Source: Aradus depressus
Lineage: Eukaryota; Arthropoda; Insecta; Hemiptera; Aradidae
Length of the DNA stretch: 64,000 nt
NCBI GenBank assembly: GCA_963662175.1
Contig: OY759217.1
Coordinates: forward strand, 8,744,562 to 8,808,561
Direction: 5' to 3'
Below the pieces are notes generated by a model. It was given only the letters and a program-made list of their open reading frames with translations, had not been told where the DNA came from and ran no database searches. This document shows positions 9,690 through 18,815 of the stretch, in pieces; position 1 is the first letter of the stretch, and the number at the start of each line of letters is the position of its first letter. A program made the translations under genes and the position numbers.

Positions 9690-9840
9690 ATAAAATAAAA
9701 CAGTGGGAAGACAACGTCTTTTATTTCTATTAACATGGATATAACTGTAAAGTTTTTTTTTTTTTATTATATTATTTTATAATTAAATTATTCTATAAGA
9801 AATTTTCTATATTTGGTAACATCATATATTTGCAAGAGTT

Positions 9841-10200
9841 TGTTATTATTATAATACTTAAGTGAATAATGGTGTGATGCGAACAGTTAGCAGTTCTAGA
9901 AGATGAACAATTAAGTAGCTAATTGAAGGCGTCCTGTGACTGTGACTTACCTGATGTTACCTGTTATTATTATAATATTAAGTGAATGATGGTTTGATGC
10001 GAACAGTTAGCAGTTCTAGAACATGAACAATTAAGTAGCTAATTGAAGGCGTCCTGTGACTGTGACTTACCTGATGTTACCTGTTATTATTATAATATTA
10101 AGTGAATGATGGTTTGATCCGAACAGTTAGCAGTTCTAGAACAATTAAGTATTTGATTGCAGGCACTCTGTGACTGTGATTTACCTGATGATCCACAACA
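9841..10200. repeat. 120-bp tandem repeat, 3 copies
   Basis: Units start at 9841, 9962 and 10082, each with 'tgttattattataatа'-type AT start, 'gcgaacagttagcagttctaga', 'aacaattaagta' and 'gtcctgtgactgtgacttacc'. The third copy is shorter and more diverged. Confidence 0.92.
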
Positions 10201-10996
10201 GTTGAATGGAGCAACCCAAGCAAGCCCACTTCATTTGTGTATGTGTGTGAGTGAGTTTGTATGTCTGATTCCACAACACAGCAGCCAGCTCTCTCAGTTC
10301 ACAAGTTGCTAACTGCTTATCGGAAAGTTCCCCCGCAGCTATTTACTAAACATTTAATGAAATTAATACGCCCCCCCCCTCCCCCTCCCCCCCCCCCCCC
10401 CCCCATCCTCTCTTCACTCGAGTTCTCTCTCTGCTTACACACTCACACACATACAAACACACACTCAAGTGCAAACATTCAAATACAGTTTGTAATACGT
10501 AAATTTTCAATTCTGGGAATCTTTCTCTTCCCCATTTGCCATTACGGAGCACAGTAGTTCCTAATGGACCAAAAGCAGTCACTAATCGAAAAATCTACAT
10601 AAAAAAAAAAAACGAAACTGGAGGATATCTTCATTTTGTGGTGGGATATGAAGCCCTCAAGTGGTCTTTCTGTGTAAGTCGCAGGTCATTCTCCGCAGAT
10701 ATATACTCGTACCTTCCTTCGTAGTTCACGTTTTCTATTTATTTCTATTTATTTATATCATTTATACCTTTAGTATAAGATAGAGTTGCATTCGTGTAAA
10801 AATCCAAGATTGAACTTTCAACTAAAGTTTCCGTTTTAAGGACACCTGTTCAAGTTCTGACCATTTTCGCGAAGATATCTATTCATATCATGTGCTAAAG
10901 TTGAAATCAAACGAAAAATGTGACAACTTTACTTCGGGGTCTATGTACATTTTATAGGGTTACACGTGTATTTATGACTTAATCAAAAATCTCTTT
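10201..10996. other. Unassigned; poly-C tract near 10374-10403
   Basis: A C-rich run is followed by a (CA)-rich patch near 10436-10465. Open frames across the tract encode proline runs or simple sequence and are not called. Nothing else is recognised. Confidence 0.5.
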
Positions 10997-11058
10997 GTTT
11001 TTTATGGCTCATGGCCGGGCTCTAACTACAAGGTTATATCGCTTACTTCCAGAGCGCT
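10997..11058 (-). repeat. SINE S 3' fragment
   Basis: The sequence 'tatggctcatggccgggctc', 'aggttatatcgcttacttccagagcgct' matches the reverse complement of the SINE 3' end, then stops. Confidence 0.75.
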
Positions 11059-11184
11059 GTGTTGTCTCTCTATTTTTTTATTTTTTTTTTTTCGGGTGTA
11101 CCGACCCTTGAAGGAGGCTCAAAAACACCCGTTCTGCGCGTAGGGGGGAGTAAGGGCACAATATTATTCTCGTTTATTTTTATT

Positions 11185-11600
11185 GCTGCCACGGCCTGCG
11201 GTAGAACCCGCCAATCGCCGGGGCGTCTGACCGGGTCCTCCAACCTATCTTATCGGCGTTTCCCGAGAAAACCTGGGATCAGGCATCCATGCTCTTGGCT
11301 GCGTTGCACCGAGGATGGTCGCAGGTGGGCTATGTTACTAGCAACCCGCGGTCATCCCCGGAACCACGCTAAACTGCTTTCTTTACCTTCCGCCAGGATG
11401 CGACGAATCAACTACGATCCTGTCCGGCGTATCAACTCCACCCTAGGCCCGTTGTACAGCGGGCATTCGAGAACTACGTGTTCTGCAGTCTCGACGCCGC
11501 CGCACGAGCAGTTCGAGCTGTCCTTCTTCTTGAAAAAGAAGAGCTTGGAGTTGTCTCTCTGGTGGACATGAACCCGATTCTAGTATAGGAGTCATAACTT
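11185..11600 (-). pseudogene. LINE 3' fragment with CCHC finger (R1/Jockey-like)
   Basis: Read on the minus strand from about 11590, one frame encodes a stretch ending CSCGGVETAEHVVLECP, the C-terminal cysteine-histidine finger (C-x-C-x8-H-x4-C) that follows reverse transcriptase in R1-, Jockey- and I-type non-LTR retrotransposons. The frame meets a TAG stop at 11412-11414; a second frame then continues with RRILAEGKESSLAWFRG before a stop. The block is clearly more GC-rich than its surroundings, which fits transposon coding DNA. No reverse transcriptase core is present, so this is a truncated, frame-disrupted 3' end. The clade is uncertain. It was probably a recent-to-middle-aged insertion, since the finger is intact. 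Confidence 0.75.
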
Positions 11601-11704
11601 TAACGAGTTTGACATCAAACAGGCTCGGGACCATCGCTTAACATCCCAAGGCGGCATTCTCTAGTCTTCGATCCCGCCTTTCTCTTCCGTCGATTTGCGC
11701 GGGA

Positions 11705-11860
11705 AAACAATAGGTATGGTCCTAATGGGGTTCTGAATACAAATACATATATGAAATTGGAGAAAACAGGAGTTGGAAATCATGAAAAAACAATGATTTT
11801 TTGTCCGATTACATAACTTCCCCTATACTTGGTATAGCTGAGGAAGTAAAAGTGAAGTAA
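11705..11860 (+). mobile_element. Family A fragment
   Basis: It shows 'ggtcctaatggggttctgaa', 'gattacataacttcccctatacttggtatagctgaggaagta', the right-hand part of the family. It directly follows the LINE fragment. Confidence 0.6.
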
Positions 11861-12096
11861 CAGTTTGCTAGCCGAGGAAGTGGACCTGCGACTGCCGGGG
11901 TGGGCCCTTTGTGTCGCCTCCGGTAGGTCTGGATTTGAAGTGTGCTATTCTGAAGGCCTCCCTAAAGTTTCCATTGTGGAGAAGGACAAGTGATTACAGC
12001 TCCCAGGTTCCTGGATTCAACACACTCATTCCCATTCCCTTTATCCTGTTATCCCATTTGCAGCTACGTCTTTCATCCAGACCGATAACGGAACTG

Positions 12097-12099
<3 letters not shown>

Positions 12100-12170
<71 letters not shown>
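12100..12170. repeat. (TA)n microsatellite
   Basis: About 70 bp of uninterrupted TA dinucleotide repeat. Confidence 0.97.
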
Positions 12171-12173
<3 letters not shown>

Positions 12174-12291
12174 GAAAGAACCACTTCTCCCCCCAAAGTA
12201 TAAACGATACAAAGTCATCTGAAACTATATGAGGGAGTAATGGCGCCTGAACTGGAATGTGGTCATGTGATTTAGTCAAATAATTATTTTA

Positions 12292-12410
12292 GAGAGCTCA
12301 AGATCGCGGGTTCGAGACGAACACCTTTAAATATTTTATCTGGGAGGAGAAAAAAACGTTGAGCCGTCCTTCGGATGGTCTCGAATCTGTGAGATATCAG
12401 GTACTCCAGA
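12292..12410 (+). repeat. SINE S fragment, diverged
   Basis: It starts at 'gagctcaagatcgcgggttcgaga' (B box) and continues with 'tttatctgggaggaga', 'gagccgtccttcggatgg' and 'gatatcaggtact'. Head and tail are both missing. Confidence 0.8.
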
Positions 12411-12550
12411 TGAATGAACCATGCGAAGTTGTAAACGACAAAGTAGGGAAATGTCAAACTCCGCATTTACTATACGACTTCTTATGAGAGCGTAGAAGAA
12501 CTTCTTATATGATATTTTTTTGCAGAGATATTGTGAAATACTTAAGAAAA

Positions 12551-13385
12551 AATTACTTAGTTGGCTTAGGTACGTGTGCTTGCTTACTAAGATCATCGAT
12601 TCGAAACCTGGCCAAAGCCCTTTGATTTTCTTATCTGGGAGGTATAATAAACATAAGCACGCTATCCTTCGGACTGTTCGAAGTCAGGTACTCGTTAAGG
12701 GGTCATTCATAAATTACGTAAGGCATTTAGAGGGGGGGGGGATAAGCTCAATATAACTAATTCTTACTATAGGGGAGGCGGGTAAAAAATTTGATCTTAT
12801 GTAAGTTTTTGAATTTAAAATCTTCTACTTTCACGATAAAAAATGGCGCTATTGGCTAGCGCCATCTGTACTTAGTTGTCAAATTCAGTATTGAATCCTA
12901 CAGAAATCATATGGTCTGAGTACTTCTAGACATTTTTTTATTCTATTTTTTCGCTGACTAGGAATTTCCCTATTGCTTGAATTTTGAAAAATAATTGTCA
13001 TTTTAGTATCATTTATTAATTATACCTGACATGTCTGGAATATTTACATCCACTATTATTTAAAGCGTGGGTACATGCTGTTCAAACTGTCTTTTATTTT
13101 ATCAATACGATAATTTCTCACGAAAATTACTTATCAAGGGGTAGGGGGGGTAGTTGAAATCTTATGATATCTTACAATAGGGGGGGGGGGGGGGGGGGAA
13201 GGGTCAAATTAGCTTTAAAAAAGGCGTACGTAATTTATGAATGGCCCCTAAGGACCCCTGCCCTAGGTGATTAAAAATTTAGGGTAGGTAGAGACGGTCT
13301 CATCTCCACCAGAGTGACGAAAGAGCGCTCTGACAGTTGGCGATATGACCTCGTAGTTAAAGCCCGGGCATGAGTCACTAATTAT
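12551..13385 (+). repeat. SINE S split by a MITE
   Basis: The SINE runs from 'ttagttggcttaggtacgtg' to 'caggtactcgttaa' (12551-12698), is interrupted by the MITE at 12699-13248, and resumes at 'taaggacccctgccctaggtga' through 'gcccgggcatgagtcac' (13249-13385). Joining the parts restores the family's normal 'gttaa.gacccc' segment. The SINE itself is diverged, so it was already old when hit. Confidence 0.9.
12699..13248. mobile_element. PIF/Harbinger-like MITE, copy 2 (550 bp)
   Basis: The left end 'ggggtcattcataaattacg' and the right end, read inward as 'ggggccattcataaattacg', form an inverted terminal repeat of 22 bp with one mismatch. The flanking TAA at 12696-12698 and 13249-13251 is a 3-bp TSD, and the SINE target sequence proves the insertion limits. 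A 3-bp TWA duplication is characteristic of PIF/Harbinger elements. There is no transposase. Two poly-G runs (near 12733 and 13183-13199) lie just inside the ends, as in copy 1. Confidence 0.88.
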
Positions 13386-13945
13386 AAACTAATTACTTTA
13401 GAATTATTACTTTCAATGGTAAGTTTTAAAGCATGGGTGGCCAACATTTTTGCAACTAGTGATGGCTAAACATTATATAAGGGACTTTTGAATCCACACA
13501 TTAATTATTTTGTTCATACATTCATTATATCGGTTGTTTTCAGGTGTTTTGAGTTGAGTCCCTCCTCCGACCCCCCCCCCCCCCCCCCCCCCCTCCCTTT
13601 CCTTTCCGTCGATTTCGCGGGAGAACAATAGGAGTGGTCCTAATGGGGTTCTGATTACAAATACAAATTTTCATGTCGATACATTCATTCTATCGCGAGT
13701 TATCGTGAAACACATATACGAAGACATACTTTTTTTTGCTTTTTGGAACCAGGGGGTCGGAAAACATTAAATTTCTATATAAACTAACATTGAATAGTTG
13801 TTTTGTTATATAACATTTGCTACACTTCGTATAGTTCCTATTATATGTTCTTAAAATACCCTCTAAGGAATTCCGTAATTTGTTATATATTGAAGAGGAA
13901 GATTCCCTACACAATCTTAATATTGGTTAAAACTAGGTCAGCCAT
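13386..13945 (+). repeat. Segment duplicated (inverted) at 36018-36585
   Basis: This segment contains 'aattattactttcaatggtaag', 'aagcatgggtggccaacattt', a family A copy (13510-13880, with a poly-C run at 13567-13592) and 'ctacacaatcttaatattgg', then 'aaaactaggtcagcc'. The same order in reverse complement occupies 36018-36585, also next to a SINE 3' end. By eye the identity is around 85-90%. The unit is either an inverted segmental duplication or a composite repeat. Confidence 0.85.
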
Positions 13946-14010
13946 TATTCGGATTGATAATAATAAATTAGAAAATTAAGTAATATGATAAGACATGTTA
14001 CCATGTCAAC

Positions 14011-14216
14011 CAGACCACGAGGTCATATCGCCTATTGCCAGAGCGTTCTTTCGTTCCAGTGGAGATGAGCCAGACTCTACAGTGGGTGTCCTAAATTTGC
14101 CTGGGGAGGGGTCTCTAACGAGTACCTAACATCGTACAGCCTCGCTTAACGTCCCGTTCTTACCTAGTTTCGAACCCTCGATCTCGAACTCAGTTGCCTA
14201 GCATGCTCTCGGTGCA
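14011..14216 (-). repeat. SINE S, diverged and deleted
   Basis: It reads 'cacgaggtcatatcgcctattgccagagcg', 'actctacagtgggtgtcctaaatttgcc', 'acgagtacctaacatcgtacag', 'taacgtcccgttc' and 'tttcgaaccctcgatct'. The promoter boxes are degraded and several blocks are short. Confidence 0.8.
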
Positions 14217-14828
14217 CTCATATAACCAACTGATCACTTCTATTAATTCTTCGATTATCCGCTAATACTTTATCACAATAAATTTTAAATAATCGAATGA
14301 GGAGCATTGATCAATGTTTCAATAGCCTACTGACTATGGAAGAGTTCCAAGCGGTGATGTTAATATTGATATTTCAACACTTCTCGTTGGATCATTTTGA
14401 AATGTATTGCATTCTATTCCAAAATATATTTACATATAAAATAAAATGAAGCGAGTCCTGAAGCTGTAATGCAACATTTATCGTTTTTCACACACTCACA
14501 TAAGCGGATAAGCTCGGATCCAGGGTCGTCAATACGAAGAACCTCTCTTCGCCTGGTCAACTACCTGGCCAGTATAAAAATTTTCCAGAGCTGATAATGC
14601 CCTATGTTCTTATCAGTGTTCCACAGACAGAGTCCTAAGGTGATTTGGTACTTTCGATTTCCTCCACTATGGCTTCTGCCAGTTCTTACACAAACAATAA
14701 TATTATCACAGACCTCCTTACTTCTATTTGTGATAATAAATAATACATACAACAGTGAATAACACTTTATTCACTACTAGCAGGTTAACCGACTTCGCCT
14801 GGGATAGCTTTAAGCCGGTTATTAACTT
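14217..14828. other. No feature recognised
   Basis: AT-rich sequence with only short frames and no clear similarity to the families defined here. Confidence 0.5.
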
Positions 14829-14955
14829 ATTACGCCGGTAGCACAGAGGTAGCGTGGTAGCCTATTGAACTTAAAACCACCTGGCCGAGGCCCTTGGGTT
14901 TTTTTCCTGAGAGGTGAAAATGCCTTGAGCACTTTGTCCTTCGGAGGGGAGGTAA
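14829..14955 (+). repeat. SINE S 5' part
   Basis: It starts 'acgccggtagcacagaggtag', with 'ctggccgaggcccttggg', 'tcctgagaggtgaaaatgcc', 'gagcactttgtccttcgga'. The B box is lost ('aaaaccacct'). Confidence 0.75.
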
Positions 14956-15299
14956 GTCTTACCTCCAACCAGGATGTTTGCTGGGTATACTCAACGGGAC
15001 CCAGAGTTCTCCTCACTAACCCTGTACGTCCGTGCCGGGAATAATTTCACAGGATATATGTTTAAAATAAAAAAAAAGCCAAATAACTAGTTCCACTTTT
15101 ATATTGACTGATTCCACAGAAATATATATACAAAAAGCACACTGCACCGCCTGGAAGGTTCTCTCCCCTTCCCAGGTTACCGCTGACATCGATTATCGAT
15201 TGTCAATCGATAATTGACACATTTTTTTTTTTTGCAAACTGTAAAGAGAAGGGGGGAGATTTTCATGTCTACACACCACTACAGTACAGATTCCCACAG

Positions 15300-15375
15300 T
15301 AGAGTCCACCAGAGCGACGAAAGAGCGCTTTGGTAGTAGGCGATATAACCTCGTAGCTAAAGCCTCACAATAACT
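15300..15375 (+). repeat. SINE S 3' fragment
   Basis: It reads 'gagtccaccagagcgacgaaag', 'agcgctttggtagtaggcgata', 'aacctcgtagctaaagcc', 'tcacaataact'. Only the last 75 bp of the SINE are present. Confidence 0.8.
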
Positions 15376-16432
15376 AATTGACTACCTTCAAGTATAAGAA
15401 AGTAAAAACATATTTTTAAATTCGTTGCCATGCGGTACAATTTAAATATTACTTTGAGCTATTTCCTACAGAAATAGATTGTATATTATTTGTTACCTTT
15501 ATTTTACGACTGAATCGATTTTGTTAAGATCAGGGAAGAGTGATGTGTAAAAGAGTGGTTGGTATAAGAACGTCCTGTTTTGGCCATATCAGATGTTTTT
15601 TTGAGTTGGTGGTCACACGACTACGAGTATTGTACAGTCTCCTGAAGAGACGATGGAAATCGGGCATGAGGGGAGGGGACTATATGGATATAGATGATCT
15701 GGATTGTAATATGATCCAACACCGCTGTCCAACGATATGCTTCTGCGATATTTGAGACACTTCCAATGTGAAATTTCCGGTTTTAGTTTTGAGGCACATT
15801 CGTACGAGGTCTTTTCGTCAGAAGACTTTCCTATTCCGCGTTCCTTCCTTTCATAGGTTCAGTATAGATATATATAGGAGTATCTTGAGCTCCCGTTTGT
15901 TGTAGCAGTTGGTGATGTGTTTTTCTCAAGTAGGTTGGAGAGATATCGCTGATGTGTGTTCCTCTTTGATTCGCGGTCTACCTGACTAGCCTCTGCCAAC
16001 CCCCAGGCTGTTACCCCTGGAGGCTGTCACCCTCTGTAATGAGATGCGTCCTGGATACCTCCAAGATTGGTTTTTGGTCGCCCCCTTCTCTCTTCTCTGG
16101 ACAACCTCCTCCCCTTCCTACCCTCCAAATTAGATTTGGTCCTCTCTCTGACACCCCCACTCCTCCCCACTCTTACCATGAATATTGGATGACCAATAAT
16201 CTATCCATATAATATTACATTTGCCAGAGATTCCTCATCATTTTTTTTATTTATTTATTTTTTTATTATTCCTAACCCACTTTATAGACAGCTTTCAATA
16301 TGCTGCGAATTTCAAGATTTTACATCATTCGTTTCCAATAGCACTTTCTTCTGCACATATTAACGGACCTTATCCAGACCTACCGGAGCCGACCCAAAGA
16401 GTCCTACCCCGACAGTCACAGGTCCACTTCCT
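15376..16432. other. No feature recognised
   Basis: This stretch has a slightly higher GC patch at 15540-15770 and a C/T-rich stretch at 16070-16180. The 71-codon frame at 15540-15755 shows no known domain. The words 'gtgtaaaagagtggttggtataag' near 15543 resemble family E (36995-37015), so part may be a decayed family E copy. Confidence 0.4.
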
Positions 16433-16922
16433 CAGCTAGGTAACTGTTACCCCACTTTTACTACCCCAGCTAGGCAACTTTACACCACTTTTACTGCCCC
16501 ATCTAGGTAACTGTTACTTTTACTTCCTCAGCTAGGTAACTGTTACTTTTACTTCCTCAGGTAGGTAACTGTTACTCCCCTACCTAGGTAAATGTTACTT
16601 TTACTTCCTCAGCTAGGTAACTGTTACTTTTACTGCCCAGCTTGGTAACTGTTACTCCATTGTTACTGCCCTACTTAGGTAACTGTTACTTTTACTGCCC
16701 AGCTTGGTAACTGTTACTGTTACTTCCACAGATAGGTAACTGTTACTCCACTGTACTGCCCCAGCTAGGTAACTGTTACTCCACTGTTACTTCCCGAGCC
16801 GGGTAACTGTTACTTTTACTTCCTCAGCTAGGTAACTGTTACTTCTACTTCTTCAGCTAGGGAACTGTTATTTCTACTTCCTCAGCTAGGTAACTGTTAC
16901 TCCACTGTTACTTCCCCAGCTA
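16433..16922. repeat. Minisatellite, ~28-36 bp units
   Basis: About 15 or more units of the form 'cagctaggtaactgttactt' plus 'ttacttcct' or 'ccactgttacttcccc' follow one another. Unit length varies because the middle tract is either ttttactt or ccactgttact. There is no open reading frame through it. Confidence 0.93.
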
Positions 16923-17040
16923 TACAAAATGTAGGGAAAATTATTCGATTGGTCAGAAATTTGATATTGTGTTATCACCGAAAATCATGTTTTCCTACCC
17001 TGTGTGCGAAAGTCTGTGTGTCTGTGAACACGACATATTT
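16915..17040 (-). mobile_element. Family A fragment
   Basis: It begins 'cccagctatacaaaatgtaggg', then 'ttattcgattggtcagaaattt' and 'gtgtgtctgtgaacacga', the reverse-orientation terminal part of family A. It lies between two minisatellites, suggesting that both arrays grew inside or beside the element. Confidence 0.65.
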
Positions 17041-17064
17041 CCCTCCTACCTGCACGAGCTTGCA

Positions 17065-17240
17065 TCTCCTATGATATTAGTAGCTTCTCCCATGATACTA
17101 GTTTTTCCTGCGACGGTTGTTCTCCTATGACAGTCTTTCATAGTCCTATGATAGTAGTTCTCCCATGACGGTAGTTCTCCTATGATAGTTGTTCTCCTAT
17201 GATATTGGATATCCTATGATATTGTTGGGACAGCCCTATA
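17065..17240. repeat. ~21-bp minisatellite
   Basis: Variants of 'tcctatgatagtagttctc' and 'tcccatgacggtagttctcc' repeat about eight times with uneven spacing. Confidence 0.88.
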
Positions 17241-17689
17241 TAATATGAGTCTATGTAAACTTGGTCAATATTGAGTGTAATAGTATACCCGTCTGAAAAG
17301 TTCCCCCAAACTATTTCATACTAATTACATTGAACTATGTCTCAAGTTACAGCTTATTAACTATATTTAGTCAGATAACAGTCTGTTTACATAGACGGTG
17401 TACTTATGTAACCAAAAGCCAGTTGCTCTGACGAATATTAGTTCTTGGAGGTCTCTTGGCTCTGTCCCCAATTACAGGATCCCTCAGATATGTTCTTGTT
17501 ACCTCCCGCAATGTCGGTAGTGTTGCGACTGGTTCTTATAGCGTTCATATTATGGATTATAAAAGAAATTTGATTCAAAAACTTTCATAAATGAATATAA
17601 AACTATTGTATATAGATCATTGATCGTCGAAGTAACAAGTAATTTAGATTAGATTGTATTATACATATTGTCACAGACTTCCTTACTTA

Positions 17690-17741
17690 GTTATTATGTC
17701 TCATGCCCGGGCTTTAACTACAAGGACATATCGCCTACCAC
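17690..17741 (-). repeat. SINE S 3' fragment
   Basis: It reads 'ttatgtctcatgcccgggct', 'ttaactacaaggacatatcgcctaccaccaga', then joins a family A scrap ('agccaaattgaccaaaggggg', 17748-17800). Confidence 0.8.
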
Positions 17742-17800
17742 CAGATTTTTAGCCAAATTGACCAAAGGGGGACGGGGGATTAGAGGAACTGGGGGTTCCC

Positions 17801-18485
17801 AATCTCTCATCCTTATTTAATCAAATTGAGAGCTCAGACTCCTCTGGGTAAAGTTTCGTGCACCTCCGACTTGTTCATGTGCGCTGCCTGAAGAGTAACT
17901 TTGAGTGTAATAACTAAGTTGGCTAAGTAATGAACTAAGGATCTTAAGTAAGGAATTCGGGATTACAAAATAGTTTGGAGTTACTACTGAACCACAAAAG
18001 CCCCTTCTCAGTATAGTAACTAACTACTTAAGCCCCCAGTATCAGGTTACTAACAATCTTGTTAATATTTGTTTTTATCTATGTAATGTTTTCTGATTCA
18101 AAATATATTCATAAAATACAACTGCGCGCGCACACCACCTGTTTGTGGACCCCCAAATCCAACATTTTATTTTAACTTGGGTTCTTATAGCTTGCAAATC
18201 TCATTGTTATCAGTTAAGTTTAAGGTAATGTTACATCTGTCAGTGGGTGATATTATGTATTCATTGTTGATGTAGAATGGCCCGAAAGTAGTTCAATTTT
18301 GTAACAATGGTATTATAACTTAATTGTTCATTGTTTATGGAGTTATTTTATTATGTCAATCTGTTTATTTCTATCTAAATAACCTGTTTCGTTTGTTTTG
18401 TGTTTAAAAGTAGTTTTCATAATTTTTTTAATGTTACTTCAATGTTAAATAAGTAATTAAGATTTATCTCAGTCCAACATAGATT
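17801..18485. other. No feature recognised
   Basis: AT-rich sequence, with nothing beyond short frames. A hammerhead-like motif follows at 18491. Confidence 0.45.
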
Positions 18486-18490
18486 TATTT

Positions 18491-18531
18491 AACCACAACT
18501 AGTTTCGGCAATTTGCCATCTTCAGGTGGTC
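18491..18531 (-). ncRNA. Hammerhead-like ribozyme motif (best of set)
   Basis: Reading the minus strand: stem I GACCAC (18531-18526) pairs with GTGGTT (18496-18491), five Watson-Crick pairs and one G-U. The core is CTGAAGA (18525-18519), followed by one extra T. Stem II is GGCA/TGCC with loop AAT. GAA (18506-18504) is followed by the self-complementary ACTAGT as stem III and T18497 at the cleavage position (GUU fits NUH). All pairings expected for a hammerhead are present except for the extra base. Motifs of this type are known at the ends of Penelope-like retroelements. No Penelope protein is visible nearby. Confidence 0.55.
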
Positions 18532-18663
18532 AATCTGAACATACATAAACCAAAAATTAGATTAGAATTTACGAACTTTTACAGTTCAAGTCAATCATTA
18601 ACAATAAATAAGTTAAAAATAAAACATAACAATTTAAAAACATTACATAACAATTAACTAAGT

Positions 18664-18815
18664 ACAGTAAGTTAAAATATTTTGAATTAAAATTTAAAAA
18701 CAGTACAATCAATTAAAATATTTTGAATTAAAATTTAAAAACAGTACAATAAATTTAAATATTTTGAATTAAAATTTAAAAACAGTACAATGAATTAAAA
18801 TATTTTGAATTAAAA
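18664..18815. repeat. 41-bp tandem repeat, ~3.7 copies
   Basis: The word 'cagtacaat' recurs at 18701, 18742 and 18783, each with 'aaaatattttgaattaaaat' then 'ttaaaaa'. The array lies about 135 bp from the hammerhead-like motif. Confidence 0.92.

Larger units (their letters stand above)
9501..9731. repeat. Perfect palindrome, 104-bp arms, 23-bp loop
   Basis: Arms 9501-9604 and 9628-9731 are reverse complements with no indel (paired coordinates always sum to 19232), and I saw no mismatch. The loop is 'gcggttggaagataactggccag' trimmed to 23 bases. Both strands give the same translated peptide, as expected. Each arm holds a hammerhead-like motif. A single diverged arm exists at 1440-1520 and an outer-arm scrap at 6139-6172 (family P). 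Head-to-head terminal repeats of this kind are compatible with a Penelope-like element, but no protein remains to prove it. Confidence 0.95.
9400..9830 (+). repeat. Family B fragment holding the perfect palindrome
   Basis: Left of the palindrome, 'tcattcacatgcaggaga' and 'aacaacatggatataat', and right of it 'aacatggatataactgtaaa' plus 'aattattctataagaaattttctatatttgg', match family B at 38520-39060 ('cattcacatgcgcgagac', 'acattgatataactgtaaac', 'gaaatctcctatatttgg'). The palindrome at 9501-9731 therefore sits inside family B, flanked by a duplicated 'aacatggatata'. Confidence 0.5.

Noticed and set aside
9312..9736. Frames of 65-111 codons on both strands
   Set aside because: They lie on the arms of the perfect palindrome and mirror each other.
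10261..10582. 98- and 78-codon frames across a poly-C tract
   Set aside because: Coding consists of a proline or glycine run plus simple repeats; no domain.
11059..11571. 170-codon plus-strand frame
   Set aside because: It is antisense to the LINE finger coding on the minus strand and has no recognisable domain.
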